From the NCBI GenBank assembly GCA_905479975.1, contig CAJQOS010000087.1, positions 1 through 35,162 on the forward strand: a stretch of 35,162 bases of DNA. Direction: 5' to 3'. Below are positions 8,744 to 20,511 of the stretch, piece after piece. Under the pieces are notes generated by a model that was not told the DNA's origin, searched no databases, and saw only the letters and a list, made by a program, of their open reading frames with translations. A program made the translations under genes and the position numbers. This stretch comes from an uncultured Puniceicoccaceae bacterium. Lineage in GTDB: Bacteria > Verrucomicrobiota > Verrucomicrobiia > Opitutales > Coraliomargaritaceae. Position 1 is the first letter of the stretch, and each line of letters begins with the position of its first letter.

Positions 8744-9286
8744 ATGAAAAAAATAACTACTCTCTTTCTTGCCTCAATTTTTTGCGCTGTCGGTCTATTC
8801 GCGCAGAAGACTCCCGTCGTCGCTACGGTGAATGTTCAGCGCATCTTGAATGACTACTCTGCTTTCCAAGCTGCTGTTGAAAAGGTTAAGGGCTCCGTTG
8901 CTCCTGTTGAGGAGGAAATGAAGAAGATGCAGGAAAATATCCAAGCCATCGTCACCACCGGCCGCGAGGCTGAGGCGAAGGTAAAGAATCCTGCTCTCGG
9001 CGATGAAGCAAAGGCTGAAGCACAAGCAGAAGTCGCGAAGCTTCAAGGTCAGCTGCAAGCAGCTCAAGTTGAGCTCAACCAGTTCCGTCAGCAAGCACAG
9101 CAACTCGCTCAGCAAGGCCAGAAGGCAGAACTCGCTCCGTTGCAAGCAAAAGCAGTCGAAGCGGTCAAGCAGGTCGCTCAAGATAAGGGCATCGATTTGG
9201 TCGTGCCAATCAATGCAGTGGTCTTTGCCGCAGATGATCTTGAGATCTCCGATGCTGTGATCGCCGTCTTGAATGCCGGCGAATAA
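8744..9286 (+). CDS. skp: Periplasmic chaperone Skp/OmpH
   Basis: From the ATG at 8744 the protein has 180 residues. An upstream in-frame start near 8702 is possible but less likely, because MKKITTLFLASIFCAVGLFAQ is a clean signal peptide with cleavage after FA. The mature part starts with the OmpH strand (VVATVNVQRILNDYSAF), continues into long Ala/Gln/Lys/Glu-rich helices (about residues 45-145) that would form the jellyfish-like tentacles, and closes with the VDLVVP-like strand (IDLVVPINAVVFA). Skp holds unfolded outer-membrane proteins on their way to BamA. A strong terminator follows at 9310-9343. Confidence 0.88.
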   Translation: MKKITTLFLASIFCAVGLFAQKTPVVATVNVQRILNDYSAFQAAVEKVKGSVAPVEEEMKKMQENIQAIVTTGREAEAKVKNPALGDEAKAEAQAEVAKLQGQLQAAQVELNQFRQQAQQLAQQGQKAELAPLQAKAVEAVKQVAQDKGIDLVVPINAVVFAADDLEISDAVIAVLNAGE

Positions 9287-9309
9287 GTTCGTTAATAATT
9301 TCAATTTTC

Positions 9310-9343
9310 AAAAACCCTGTTCTCGCTTAGGACAGGGTTTTTT
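9310..9343 (+). terminator. Intrinsic terminator after skp
   Basis: CCCTGTTC (9315-9322) pairs with GGACAGGG (9330-9337), with one T-G pair and a 7-base loop. The stem is extended by five A-T pairs into a run of six T. It separates the ribosomal/replication/bamA run from lpxD, whose ATG lies 15 bases beyond. Confidence 0.9.
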
Positions 9344-9357
9344 GTTCTCTCTTTCGT

Positions 9358-10416
9358 ATGGCATTTGTTTACACCACTCAACGTATCTTGGAAATCGTCG
9401 GCGACGACGCAGAATGCTCTGGTGAATTCCAAGGTCATATTGTTGGCATCGCTTCGCTCTCGGAAGCTGCCGAAGGCGATCTATCCTTTTTAGGAAATGC
9501 AAAATATCGCGATACCGTCGCTGCATCGCAGGCATCTGTGCTGCTCCTGCCGCGTGATTATGCGGAAGCTCCGAAGGCCGGGCAGTTGCACATTAAGGTG
9601 GATAGCCCCTCTTACGCGCTCGCGCTGTTATGCCGCGACATGGAGAAAAGCTTGCAGCCCGTCCCTGAGCCGGGCGTGCATCCGACCGCATTTGTGGATG
9701 AGGGCGCAGTGATCTCGCCTTCTGCGTCGATTGGCCCTTTTTGCTATATTGGTAAAGGTGCGGTCGTCGGGGCTGCAGTGCTCGAGTCGCATGTGAGCAT
9801 CGGTAAATATGCCAAGGTGGGGGATGAATCGTATGTCTATCCGCACGTCGTGGTCGGTGATTATTGTGAAATCGGCCTTCGGAATCGACTCCAAGCTAGC
9901 TGTGTGATCGGTTCTGATGGTTATGGTTACGAGTTCCGCGACGGAGGGCATCAACGTATCCCACAGATTGGTAATGTCGTGACCGAGTCGGATGTCGATG
10001 TTGGTTCGAATACCTCGATTGACCGGGCTCGATTCGGCTCAACGACCATTGGCACAGGCACCAAAGTCGATAATCAGGTGCAGATTGCTCACAATGTGCG
10101 TATCGGTAAGCACTGCCTGATCATCGCTCAGGTCGGCATCAGTGGCAGCACCGTGCTTGGTGATGGTGTGGTGCTTGCGGGGCAAGCCGGCGTCGCTGGG
10201 CATTTGACGATTGGTTCAGGTGCGATCGTCGCGGGTGGCACGGGCGTATCACGCTCTCTAGAGCCTCAAGAGAAGGTGCGTGGGGCGACTGCCGAACCAA
10301 TCATGCTTTATAACCGAATCGCTGTTCTACAGCGACGCCTGCCGGATTTGTTTAAAAGATTCGATAAATTAGAGAAAAGTGTCGAGTCTTTGGCTGAACG
10401 TGGCACAAGAGAATAA
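9358..10416 (+). CDS. lpxD: UDP-3-O-(3-hydroxyacyl)glucosamine N-acyltransferase
   Basis: The enzyme has 352 residues and adds the N-linked acyl chain in lipid A synthesis. The N-terminal uridine-binding domain (about residues 1-105) contains LSFLGNAKYRD. The left-handed beta-helix of hexapeptide repeats (about 110-305) includes IGPFCYIGKGAVVG and DVDVGSNTSIDRARFGSTTIG. The likely catalytic base is H245 in QIAHNVRIG, corresponding to H239 in E. coli. A C-terminal helix (RLPDLFKRFDKLE) closes the trimer. The gene follows skp as in many Gram-negatives but is preceded by a terminator, so it probably has its own promoter. It is only five bases from prs. Confidence 0.95.
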   Translation: MAFVYTTQRILEIVGDDAECSGEFQGHIVGIASLSEAAEGDLSFLGNAKYRDTVAASQASVLLLPRDYAEAPKAGQLHIKVDSPSYALALLCRDMEKSLQPVPEPGVHPTAFVDEGAVISPSASIGPFCYIGKGAVVGAAVLESHVSIGKYAKVGDESYVYPHVVVGDYCEIGLRNRLQASCVIGSDGYGYEFRDGGHQRIPQIGNVVTESDVDVGSNTSIDRARFGSTTIGTGTKVDNQVQIAHNVRIGKHCLIIAQVGISGSTVLGDGVVLAGQAGVAGHLTIGSGAIVAGGTGVSRSLEPQEKVRGATAEPIMLYNRIAVLQRRLPDLFKRFDKLEKSVESLAERGTRE

Positions 10417-10421
10417 TTGAT

Positions 10422-11372
10422 ATGAAAGAAAGCTCACTGAAAATTTTCTGCGGGAATTCCAACCCGAAATTAGCAAAAGATATCTGCGATTACCTGGACG
10501 TGCCTCTCGGCGACGCCACTGTAATGAGCTTTCCGGACGGCGAGAGCTTCGTTCGCATCAACGAGAATATTCGTGGTGCGGATATCTTCATCATTCAATC
10601 GACCTGTAATCCGGCGAATCAGTATCTGATGGAGCTATTCATCATGATCGATGCCGCACGTCGCGCCTCAGCGAGAAGCATTACCGCCGTCATGCCCTTC
10701 TACGGTTATGCACGTCAGGATCGTAAAGATCAACCGCGCGTGCCGATTACTGCAAAGCTAGTGGCCAACCTTTTGGTATCGGCTGGCGCTTCTCGTGTGT
10801 TGACTGTCGATTTACACGCACAGCAGATTCAGGGCTTCTTCGATATCCCCGTCGATCATCTCTATGCCTCGCCGGTTCTTTTCGAGTATCTGAAGGAAAT
10901 TGATACCAGTAACCTGACGCTCTTTTCGCCTGACGTTGGCGGCATGAAGATGGCCTCTGCGTATGCCGGCATGCTGGATGTGCCACTTGGCTTTATTGCG
11001 AAGCGTCGCACTTCAGCCGAAACAGTCGAAGCGACTTCATTAGTGGGAGATGTCGATGGTCGCGATATCCTGTTGGTCGATGATATGACGGAGACGGCTG
11101 GCACACTATGTGCGGCTGCTGAATTACTTAAAAAGAACGGAGCGAAGAGTGTGATGGCTGCGGTCAGCCATGGTGTGCTGAACGATATGGGCTACGAACG
11201 TCTCTCAAGTGGCCTGCTGGATCGTTTGATCACAACAGATACGACCCTTGTTGAGCAGCGTGACGGTGTGCCAATTACGGTTCTCAGTGTCGCAGCTCTG
11301 CTCGGCGAAGGCATCAAACGTATTCACGATAATGCGAGTGTCACCGGTCTCTTTGAGATCAAAGGATTTTAG
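10422..11372 (+). CDS. prs: Ribose-phosphate pyrophosphokinase (PRPP synthetase)
   Basis: The protein has 316 residues, the class I length. It makes 5-phosphoribosyl-1-pyrophosphate from ribose 5-phosphate and ATP. Family features are the FPDGE flexible-loop start, AVMPFYGYARQDRK (ATP-binding arginine and histidine-loop region), TVDLHAQQIQGFFDIPVDHL, the catalytic KRR after GFIA, and the PRPP-binding loop DILLVDDMTETAGT. In most homologues the last motif reads DDMIDTAGT, so the I-D to T-E change is a small deviation. It is probably co-transcribed with lpxD. Confidence 0.94.
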   Translation: MKESSLKIFCGNSNPKLAKDICDYLDVPLGDATVMSFPDGESFVRINENIRGADIFIIQSTCNPANQYLMELFIMIDAARRASARSITAVMPFYGYARQDRKDQPRVPITAKLVANLLVSAGASRVLTVDLHAQQIQGFFDIPVDHLYASPVLFEYLKEIDTSNLTLFSPDVGGMKMASAYAGMLDVPLGFIAKRRTSAETVEATSLVGDVDGRDILLVDDMTETAGTLCAAAELLKKNGAKSVMAAVSHGVLNDMGYERLSSGLLDRLITTDTTLVEQRDGVPITVLSVAALLGEGIKRIHDNASVTGLFEIKGF

Positions 11373-11438
11373 TCGGTTCGCTTGAGGCGCTTTTCGCTGC
11401 GTCGTCTTGTCGGAGGCATGCAATTTATATTTTAAGTA

Positions 11439-12578
11439 ATGAATGATTCCGAACCAATGCCGCAAGCTCCCGAGGAAGGAGATGTCGGCTTAGTCGAGTA
11501 TCAGGATTTTGTTTCCCGTGAACCGTTTCACTTCGAGTCAGGTGGAACGATACCTGAACTGACGCTGCGCTATGAGACTTACGGGCACCTCAATGTGGCT
11601 AAGGATAATGCGATTATAATCTGCCACGCGCTGAGCGGGAATCATCATTGTGCGGGTGTGCATAGTATGGACGAGCGTAAGTCGGGCTGGTGGAACTTTG
11701 TAGTTGGACCAGGCAAGCCGATCGATACCTCGCGCTATTTTGTGATTTGCTCAAATTCGTTGGGAGGCTGCTCTGGCTCGTCTGGGCCGTATTCGATCAA
11801 TCCAGAGACGGGCGAACGCTATCGCTTGGACTTTCCGAAGCTGACTGTGCGTGATATGGTTAAAGCGCAGAGCGTTATGCTCGATTCTTTAGGCATCGAT
11901 CGGCTGCATGCTGTCGTCGGCGGTAGTATGGGAGGCATGCAAACCCTACAATGGGCGATTGATTATCCAGATCGAGTCGGACGTTACATTGCAATGGCTT
12001 GTTGTGCGCGGCACAATGCACAGGCTATTGCGTTTAATGATACAGGTCGGCAAGCGATCATTTGTGATCCGGTTTGGGATGAGGGGAATTACGATCCTGA
12101 TCAACCACCTGGGCATGGTCTGTCTGTCGCGCGAATGATGGCGCACATTACCTATCTCTCAGATGCAGGGATGGAGGCGAAGTTTGGCCGTAAACGGCGC
12201 ACTTTGGATGGCGGGCGTGAGCACTTTGACGTCGAGTTTGAGGTGGAGAGTTATTTGCGCTATCAAGGGCAAAGCTTTGTTGGTCGTTTTGATGCCAATA
12301 CCTATCTGTATTTGACTAAGGCGCTGGATCGGTTCGATTTACATAGTCCTGTCTCTTTGGATGACACGCTTTCTGTGGTCACGGCTCCGGGGCTTGTTGT
12401 TGGTTTTACTTCGGATTGGTTGTATCCGCCGCAAGGAAACCGTGAGGTGGCTGAGGCGCTTTTACGTTTAGGTAAAGATGCGACTTATGCAGAACTGGAG
12501 ATGGACTTTGGGCACGACTCATTCCTCGTGCGCTCGCCGGAACTCTATGACTTGATCCGAACCTTTCTTGATCGGTAA
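11439..12578 (+). CDS. metX: Homoserine O-acetyltransferase (MetX)
   Basis: This 379-residue alpha/beta-hydrolase-fold acyltransferase activates homoserine in methionine synthesis. The nucleophile is S163 in GGSMGGMQ, and the triad is completed by the aspartate near 326 (FTSDWLYPP) and the histidine near 359 (FGHDSFL). Family blocks CHALSGNHH and NSLGGCSGSSGP are intact. It is followed after eight bases by metW, the conserved metX-metW pair. Acetyl- and succinyl-transferring MetX enzymes cannot be separated securely by eye, so acetyl specificity is the default assignment. Confidence 0.92.
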   Translation: MNDSEPMPQAPEEGDVGLVEYQDFVSREPFHFESGGTIPELTLRYETYGHLNVAKDNAIIICHALSGNHHCAGVHSMDERKSGWWNFVVGPGKPIDTSRYFVICSNSLGGCSGSSGPYSINPETGERYRLDFPKLTVRDMVKAQSVMLDSLGIDRLHAVVGGSMGGMQTLQWAIDYPDRVGRYIAMACCARHNAQAIAFNDTGRQAIICDPVWDEGNYDPDQPPGHGLSVARMMAHITYLSDAGMEAKFGRKRRTLDGGREHFDVEFEVESYLRYQGQSFVGRFDANTYLYLTKALDRFDLHSPVSLDDTLSVVTAPGLVVGFTSDWLYPPQGNREVAEALLRLGKDATYAELEMDFGHDSFLVRSPELYDLIRTFLDR

Positions 12579-12586
12579 TTGACGCT

Positions 12587-13192
12587 ATGATTCATAAAAA
12601 CAAGCGACGCCAAGTGGACTTTCAGGTTATCGCCCAATGGGTGAGTGAGGGCGACAGTGTGCTTGATCTTGGCTGTGGTCGCGGAGTGTTGCTTGAGTAT
12701 TTGAAGCAGAAGAAATCTGTGTATGGCGTAGGCGTGGATATCAGTTTTGAGCGTATTCTTAGTTGCGTGAAGCGTAGAGTTCCAGCCTATCACGGCGATG
12801 TGCGGGCCCTGTTGGCGACGTTTGGTGACAATGCATTTGATCGTGTCATCTTTAGTCGTTCGGTTGAATTATTGGATGATCCAGATGCCATCCTTGCGGA
12901 AGGTTTACGCGTTGGTAAACGAGTGACCGTGGGCTTTGTAAATCACGGATTCTGGTTGAATCGCCTTAACTTTTTAGTGAAAGGGCAACGCACGATTAAC
13001 GAGGTGTATCCGCGTCCGTGGTATGAGACGCTGAGAGCCAACCCATTTTCTGTGAGTGAGTTTGATGCCTTCTGTGCCGCACGTCAGATTAAGATCGAGA
13101 ATCGAGCGTATCTATCTGGTGATTGGAGCGGTGGGTGCACAATCCTACCAAATCTCTTTGCAGGCTACGCGATTTACGATCTATCGAAATAG
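12587..13192 (+). CDS. metW: Methionine biosynthesis protein MetW
   Basis: This 201-residue methyltransferase-like protein has the SAM-binding motif VLDLGCGRGVLLEYL near the N-terminus, the acidic strand VGVDIS, and the FDRVIFSRSVELLDDPDAIL region characteristic of MetW. It ends with the typical PNLFAGYAIY segment. MetW is encoded next to metX in many bacteria and is reported to activate or pair with MetX there. The start ATG at 12587 lies eight bases after the metX stop. Confidence 0.9.
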   Translation: MIHKNKRRQVDFQVIAQWVSEGDSVLDLGCGRGVLLEYLKQKKSVYGVGVDISFERILSCVKRRVPAYHGDVRALLATFGDNAFDRVIFSRSVELLDDPDAILAEGLRVGKRVTVGFVNHGFWLNRLNFLVKGQRTINEVYPRPWYETLRANPFSVSEFDAFCAARQIKIENRAYLSGDWSGGCTILPNLFAGYAIYDLSK

Positions 13193-13200
13193 AAGGCTTC

Positions 13201-13575
13201 TTAGTCAGCTTTCATCTGGCGAATGTAGCAGATCTGGCGTGGGTCGAGCACCACCGTATAGTCGCGATTCCCGATGCGTTGCACTGCGTAGAGTAGGTTG
13301 CCTCCCTTGGTGATGGTATCGGTGGTCTCTAGTGTGTGAATGTTGCTCAGGGTGAGCGCGAGCCCATCTTTGCTGGTGACAATCTCTAGGTTTACTCCAG
13401 GAGTTGCCTTGAATACTTTGAAGGCATCTGCCCACTGCTCCGCTAAGGCGCTGGCATGGATCTTGGTTTGTAGTTCGATGTCAGTGGGGTTGTTGATGGT
13501 CAATGGGCCTTTGATCTGTGCGTTGAGAGGGCTGAGCACGGCGAGTGCGGCTAGGCTAATGAGAATGTGTTTCAT
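13201..13575 (-). CDS. Exported protein of unknown function, 124 aa
   Basis: A clear signal peptide (MKHILISLAALAVLSPLNA, cleavage before Q20) precedes a 105-residue mature part. The mature protein looks like a small alpha/beta or beta-rich domain, with strands around VNLEIVTSKDGLALTL, GNLLYAVQRIG and YTVVLDPRQICYI. The context suggests it reports or binds something in the periplasm, but no family is recognised. It is convergent with metW (eight bases between stops) and transcribed toward it, so it is an independent unit. Confidence 0.75.
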   Translation of the reverse strand: MKHILISLAALAVLSPLNAQIKGPLTINNPTDIELQTKIHASALAEQWADAFKVFKATPGVNLEIVTSKDGLALTLSNIHTLETTDTITKGGNLLYAVQRIGNRDYTVVLDPRQICYIRQMKAD

Positions 13576-13743
13576 GACTTAATAATATGCGCGAGGAGGG
13601 GACTTGCAAGGTGGAGGCCCCGATCGTCCTGGGGTAGGAGAGGAGCGGCTCGGCAAAGTCTTTTAATCGATTCGATGTTATCGAGACTTGCCAAGATTCA
13701 GTCCGCTTGCTTTTTTCTGCGCTTGTCGAATGACACAGCCTAT

Positions 13744-13826
<83 letters not shown>

Positions 13827-13834
13827 TTCTGTTG

Positions 13835-13860
13835 AGCCTCACAGTGATGTGGGGCTTTTT
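13835..13860 (+). terminator. Intrinsic terminator after tRNA-Leu
   Basis: AGCCTCACA (13835-13843) pairs with TGTGGGGCT around a three-base loop, with one T-G pair, and runs into TTTTT. It starts eight bases after the mature tRNA end and so closes a single-gene tRNA transcript. Confidence 0.85.
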
Positions 13861-13910
13861 CATGCAATCGACGTGGAAAAAGATCGAAATACGCTGCTGA
13901 AACGGGAAAC

Positions 13911-15059
13911 ATGCCTGTCATCATGCCCCGTATTTATCTTTCCCCTCCAGATATTAGCCCGCAAGACCATGCTGCGGTGGATGCGGTGTTGACCTCGAAC
14001 TGGATCGCGCCGGTTGGACCGCATCTGGATGCTTTTGAAGCGGCACTTTGTGAGCGCACTGGTCGAGGCTATGCGGTGGCGCTCAACTCTGGCACTGCGG
14101 CGCTTCATCTTGCGCTTCAATTGCTCAATGTGCGTCCAGGCGATACCGTGATTTGCCCGACGCTGACGTTTGCTGCCAGTGCGAACCCAATCTGCTATTG
14201 CGGAGCCGATCCGGTCTTTGTCGATAGCGAGCCGGATACATGGAACATGGATCCGGTGCTGTTGGAGCTGGAATTGGGGGAACGTGCCGCTTCGGGTGAA
14301 TTGCCAAAGGCGGTGATCGTGGTGCACCTGTATGGTCAGTGCGCGGATATGGATCCGATTCTCGCAGTGTGCGAGCGCTATGGCATTCCTGTGGTGGAAG
14401 ATGCGGCCGAAGCTTTGGGCGCGAATTATAAAGGGCGCCCAGCGGGCGGCATGGGGGCGTTTTCCTTTTTCTCATTTAATGGTAATAAAATTATCACGAC
14501 TTCGGGCGGCGGTATGTTGCTCGCTGATAAGGGCTCGTGGATAGAGCGGGCGCGTTTTCTATCGACTCAAGCGAAGGAGCCTGTCGCGCATTATGAGCAT
14601 CGTGAGGTCGGCTATAATTATCGTATGAGTAATGTGCTGGCAGGCCTTGGCTTGAGCCAACTGGACGATTTGGAACGTCGCATTGCCGCGAAACGTGCGC
14701 ATTTTGAGGCGTATCGCGAGGCATTGAGTGATCTGCCCGGTGTGTCGTTTATGCCGATTGCCGATCCGGGCGCTGTCAACTATTGGCTCTCTTGCCTGAC
14801 TGTTGAACCGGTTGCAGGTGGCAGTTCACGTGATCAAGTGATCGCTGCGCTCGCGGAGGCGGATGTGGAAGCACGGCCTTTGTGGAAGCCTCTGCACATG
14901 CAACCGGTCTTTCAGGATTGTGCGTCGATCGGCGGGGACTGCGCGGAAGCGCTATTTGCCAATGGCCTCTGCTTGCCGAGTGGCTCAGCGATGAGCGATG
15001 AGGAACGAGCTCGGGTCATTGCGATTGTGCGCTCGTGTTTTTCTACGTCTCAACCATAA
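13911..15059 (+). CDS. PLP-dependent sugar aminotransferase (DegT/DnrJ/EryC1/StrS family)
   Basis: The protein has 382 residues with a complete aspartate-aminotransferase fold. LNSGTAALHLAL (about 58-69) binds the PLP phosphate, the aspartate D164 in VVEDAAEALG contacts the pyridine nitrogen, and K193 in FNGNKIITTSGGG is the Schiff-base lysine. The closest general match is the group that aminates C4 of UDP-4-keto-6-deoxy-HexNAc (PglE/EpsN/LegC-like). That fits the 4,6-dehydratase encoded 15 bases downstream, which could supply the keto-sugar. Start at 13911 or, less likely, the ATG at 13923. The exact sugar is not determinable from sequence. Confidence 0.88.
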   Translation: MPVIMPRIYLSPPDISPQDHAAVDAVLTSNWIAPVGPHLDAFEAALCERTGRGYAVALNSGTAALHLALQLLNVRPGDTVICPTLTFAASANPICYCGADPVFVDSEPDTWNMDPVLLELELGERAASGELPKAVIVVHLYGQCADMDPILAVCERYGIPVVEDAAEALGANYKGRPAGGMGAFSFFSFNGNKIITTSGGGMLLADKGSWIERARFLSTQAKEPVAHYEHREVGYNYRMSNVLAGLGLSQLDDLERRIAAKRAHFEAYREALSDLPGVSFMPIADPGAVNYWLSCLTVEPVAGGSSRDQVIAALAEADVEARPLWKPLHMQPVFQDCASIGGDCAEALFANGLCLPSGSAMSDEERARVIAIVRSCFSTSQP

Positions 15060-15074
15060 CGGGGAGTATTCACT

Positions 15075-16940
<1,866 letters not shown>

Positions 16941-17163
16941 AGTAGTCGAGTGTCCTTAGATGCTCGACCGAATCGCAATGGATGCCTCGCACGTTTATAT
17001 GGCTGGACACCTAAAGGATCCTGGCTGCGTGCAAGTTTTAATCACTAAGTAGAGGAGCTAACTCTGACGGGACAGAACAGTAATGTCAGTGTCACGGCTG
17101 ACTCCGGCGGTGGCTTCTGCTTAACACTGACGCTTGCGCTCTTAGGTGGGTGCGTCTATCGGT

Positions 17164-20022
17164 ATGACTTTATTTATGAAACCTTCCCGCCCAGCACATG
17201 CCGATGCGATTTCCGTTAAGGGAGCGCGTGAGCATAATTTGCAAAACATCAGCCTTGAGATTCCGCGGGATCAATTGGTGGTGATAACTGGGGTGAGTGG
17301 TTCGGGCAAGTCGTCGCTCGCATTTGATACGATTTATGCAGAGGGCTATCGCAAATATATCGATAGCCTCTCGACCAAAGCGCGCATGGTGTTGGAGCAA
17401 ATTCCGCGGCCGGATGTGGATTTTATTCAAGGTCTCTCGCCGGTGATCGCGTTGGAGCAACGCACCGGCGGCGGTGGCAGTCCGCGCAGCACGGTGGCCA
17501 CGGTGACCGAGATCGCAGACTTTGCACGCGTGCTGTGGGCGGTGTGTGGCACGCCGTATTGTCCGAAGGATGGCGGGATCATTGAGCGTCGTTCGATGGA
17601 TGATTGTTTAACGCGTGTATTTGCCGAGCCCGACAAAAGTCGGCTGATGATTCTGGCGCCGTGGATGATTACCAAGCCTGCGATTTTGCGTGAAGAGTTG
17701 CCGCGTTTGCAGCAGCGCGGCTTTCAACGTGTGCGGATCAATGGTGATATTCGCCGTCTCGATGAGCCGGACTTAATCGACTCAAAGGCGAAGGAGATCG
17801 TGGTCGAGATTGTGGTGGATCGCATCGTGTTGAATGCGGATCAACGCAGTCGTTTGGCAGACTCTTTAGATCTGGCTTTCAGTGAAGGCGGGGATCGTGC
17901 AATCGTGTTGATCGAAGATAAAACAGCGGATGGCGGATGGCGTGAATTACCGCTGAGTAATCGTCTCGCCTGTGTGACGTGTGGCGATGTGTATGACCCG
18001 ATCTCGCCGCGACACTTTTCGTGGAATCATGCTGAAGGGGCGTGTTCCGAATGTGGTGGCCTTGGCGAGACGCTGCAGTTTCAGCCAGAGTTGCTGGTGC
18101 CTGATCCGTTGAAGACGGTGAAGAAAGGCGCGATCAAACCCTGGCGTTTGGGTTCGAAGCAGATGATTATTAAGCGCAATGCGATTCTTAAACAACTTGC
18201 CGAGCAATTACCGTTTGATCCGAATGTGCCGTGGGATGAACTCGATGCGGAGGTGTGCGAACAGATATTGCATGGCACGGGCAGTCGGCAGTTTAGCTTT
18301 AAATTGAAGGGTGGAAACTCAAAGCCTGAGACGATGGAGTTCGCTGGCGTATTGGCTGATCTGGAGGAGATGCGACGCACGACGACAAGCGATGGCTTAC
18401 GCGCGCGGTTGATGGCCTATCAAACCAGCAGCATCTGTGAGACCTGTCATGGCCGACGCTTACGGCCATCGAGTTTGAGTGTGTTGATTGAGGGCGTTTC
18501 GATTGCGGATTTTCTGGGTCTGTCACTGCACGAGGCCGAGGCCTTCGTGGGCGGGTTACAGACGAATGCGAGTTATGAAACGGTGAGTGATGCGGTGCAT
18601 GGCTTGGCTCAGCGCTTATCATTCCTCAATGAAGTCGGGCTGAGTTATCTAACGTTGAACCGCAGCTATGCCACATTGAGTGGAGGCGAGGCCCAGCGTG
18701 TGCGCTTGGCGACGCAACTCGGCATGTCTTTGATCGGGGTGGTGTATATTTTGGATGAACCAAGCATTGGACTGCATCCGCTCGATAATCGCCGCTTGAT
18801 TCAGACTTTGCTGGGCTTGCGTGATCGTGGGAATTCCGTGGTGGTAGTGGAGCATGATGCCGACACCATGCGTGCGGCGGATCACTTGATTGAACTCGGG
18901 CCAGGTGCGGGTGTTGAAGGTGGCGAGCTGATTTTCGAGGGTGAACCTGGGGCATCCTATACTGCTACGGCGAGTCGCTCGGGCGCGTTTCTCAGTGGGA
19001 GGCAGCAAGTTGAGAAGTCTGTGGAGACTTTGAAGCCCACCAAGAACTGGTTAACGGTGAAGGAAGCGACCGAGAATAATTTGAAGTCTGTCACGGCGGC
19101 ATTCCCGGTTGGCTTACTGACCGTGGTCTGCGGTTTGTCGGGTTCAGGAAAGAGCACGTTGGTGAATGGTATTTTAGCGAAGGCCGCAGCGTTTAAGTTG
19201 AACCGCGCGAAGTCGATCCCAGGGAAGCATCAAGGTGTGGCAGGGCTGGATCATTTTACGTCGGTCGTGCAGGTGGATCAGTCGCCGATCGGGCGTAGTC
19301 CGCGCTCGAATCCGGCGACCTATACCAAGTTGTTTGATCAGTTGCGCGGTCTGTATGCCAAGTGTTCGTTGGCGAAAATTCGTGGATATAAGACCAGCCG
19401 TTTCAGTTTTAATGTATCCGGTGGTCGCTGTGAACGCTGCAAGGGCGACGGAGTGATTAAGCTCGATATGCAATTTATGGCGGACGTGTATTCGGAGTGC
19501 ACCAGTTGTCATGGTCAGCGATACAACCGTGAGACATTGGACGTTCGCTTTAAGGGCTACAGTATCGCTGATGTGTTGGCGATGAGTGTGGACGAAGCCT
19601 TGGCAGTGTTTGAGAAGCAACCACGGATCGCCGAGAAACTTCGCACGCTCTCGGATGTGGGGCTTGGCTATATTAAGATCGGCCAACCCGCGACGACTTT
19701 GTCGGGTGGTGAGGCGCAGCGTATTAAATTGTCGTTAGAGCTGAGCAAACGTCAACAGGGAGGAACACTCTACATTTTGGATGAGCCGACCACGGGACTG
19801 CATTGGCTGGATGTGCAACGCCTGATGGATCTGCTCTTCAAGCTCCGCGAGGCGGGCAATACAATTCTGATCATCGAGCACGATCTTGATGTGATCCGCT
19901 TGGCGGACTGGATTATCGAGCTAGGCCCCGAAGGCGGCGATGGCGGCGGCCAACTTGTGTTCGCTGGCGATGTGGAGACTTTCCAGCAGGGTGATGAAAC
20001 GCCGACCCAGCAGGTGTTCTAG
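17164..20022 (+). CDS. uvrA: UvrA-family excinuclease ATPase
   Basis: About 952 residues from the ATG at 17164. A GTG at 17146 and an ATG at 17176 are alternatives. The protein has two ABC ATPase halves: the first Walker A is [12 protein letters not shown], the second [12 protein letters not shown]. Both LSGGEAQR signatures and both Walker B segments ([22 protein letters not shown]) are intact. Three zinc sites are visible: CVTC/CSEC, CETC with a short second half, and CERC/CTSC. The UvrB-binding region between the first Walker A and the first zinc module is present, unlike truncated UvrA2 proteins. Some normally invariant positions differ, for example [18 protein letters not shown] instead of the usual QRRYVESLSAYARQFL, so this may be a paralogue rather than the sole UvrA. 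It recognises damaged DNA in nucleotide excision repair. Confidence 0.88.
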   Translation: MTLFMKPSRPAHADAISVKGAREHNLQNISLEIPRDQLVVITGVSGSGKSSLAFDTIYAEGYRKYIDSLSTKARMVLEQIPRPDVDFIQGLSPVIALEQRTGGGGSPRSTVATVTEIADFARVLWAVCGTPYCPKDGGIIERRSMDDCLTRVFAEPDKSRLMILAPWMITKPAILREELPRLQQRGFQRVRINGDIRRLDEPDLIDSKAKEIVVEIVVDRIVLNADQRSRLADSLDLAFSEGGDRAIVLIEDKTADGGWRELPLSNRLACVTCGDVYDPISPRHFSWNHAEGACSECGGLGETLQFQPELLVPDPLKTVKKGAIKPWRLGSKQMIIKRNAILKQLAEQLPFDPNVPWDELDAEVCEQILHGTGSRQFSFKLKGGNSKPETMEFAGVLADLEEMRRTTTSDGLRARLMAYQTSSICETCHGRRLRPSSLSVLIEGVSIADFLGLSLHEAEAFVGGLQTNASYETVSDAVHGLAQRLSFLNEVGLSYLTLNRSYATLSGGEAQRVRLATQLGMSLIGVVYILDEPSIGLHPLDNRRLIQTLLGLRDRGNSVVVVEHDADTMRAADHLIELGPGAGVEGGELIFEGEPGASYTATASRSGAFLSGRQQVEKSVETLKPTKNWLTVKEATENNLKSVTAAFPVGLLTVVCGLSGSGKSTLVNGILAKAAAFKLNRAKSIPGKHQGVAGLDHFTSVVQVDQSPIGRSPRSNPATYTKLFDQLRGLYAKCSLAKIRGYKTSRFSFNVSGGRCERCKGDGVIKLDMQFMADVYSECTSCHGQRYNRETLDVRFKGYSIADVLAMSVDEALAVFEKQPRIAEKLRTLSDVGLGYIKIGQPATTLSGGEAQRIKLSLELSKRQQGGTLYILDEPTTGLHWLDVQRLMDLLFKLREAGNTILIIEHDLDVIRLADWIIELGPEGGDGGGQLVFAGDVETFQQGDETPTQQVF

Positions 20023-20074
20023 TCAGGAGCTTTAGCAAGCGTTCAAATAATCGAAAGGATGCCGGATGCATTAT

Positions 20075-20500
20075 TCAATCGATGGCTTCACGCACAAAGC
20101 TGCCATTGTAGCCCGGTTTGTAGAGCTGCAGCTCTAAATGCTGCGCCATGGTCTCGAAGTGTTGATCGACCGCATACACGCGGCAATTTTGGCCGATGGC
20201 GAGTGTGGCGATGAGTGCGTCGTTCCATGGCAGGGTGATGCCCGCGGTGCGAAGCGTGGCATAGTGGGTGGCTGCCTCGCGCCAGAGTTTCTGGTCGTTG
20301 GTCAGGTAGGGGAGTATCTCGAAACGGGATTGGATGCGGGGACGCTCGTGGGGGCGTGCTCCTCCGAGAAATTCCATCTCTACGGGGCCGCAAAGGGTGG
20401 CCTCCAACTCTTCAACGAGCGCTTTCATCGCCAGCTTGACTGCGGGGTCGCCGTCTCGCCGGAAGAATTCAATCCACGCACTGGTATCGACTATGACCAT
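20075..20500 (-). CDS. vapC: VapC-type PIN-domain toxin
   Basis: This 141-residue PIN-domain RNase has the four acidic residues: D5 (VIVDTSAW), E43 (EMEFLGG), D94 (PWNDALIA) and D112 (VYAVDQHF). VapC toxins usually cleave tRNA or rRNA and are held inactive by VapB. The gene follows the antitoxin gene by 11 bases on the same strand, the standard order. Its ATG lacks a Shine-Dalgarno sequence, so translation may depend on coupling to vapB. Length and motifs are typical, and the toxin looks intact. Confidence 0.92.
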   Translation of the reverse strand: MVIVDTSAWIEFFRRDGDPAVKLAMKALVEELEATLCGPVEMEFLGGARPHERPRIQSRFEILPYLTNDQKLWREAATHYATLRTAGITLPWNDALIATLAIGQNCRVYAVDQHFETMAQHLELQLYKPGYNGSFVREAID

Positions 20501-20511
20501 GGCTTATTTGC

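Noticed and set aside
16941-17163. Possible small gene or RNA between the dehydratase and UvrA
   Set aside because: I see no open frame with a plausible start and no stable hairpin with a T-run; only weak dyads are visible.
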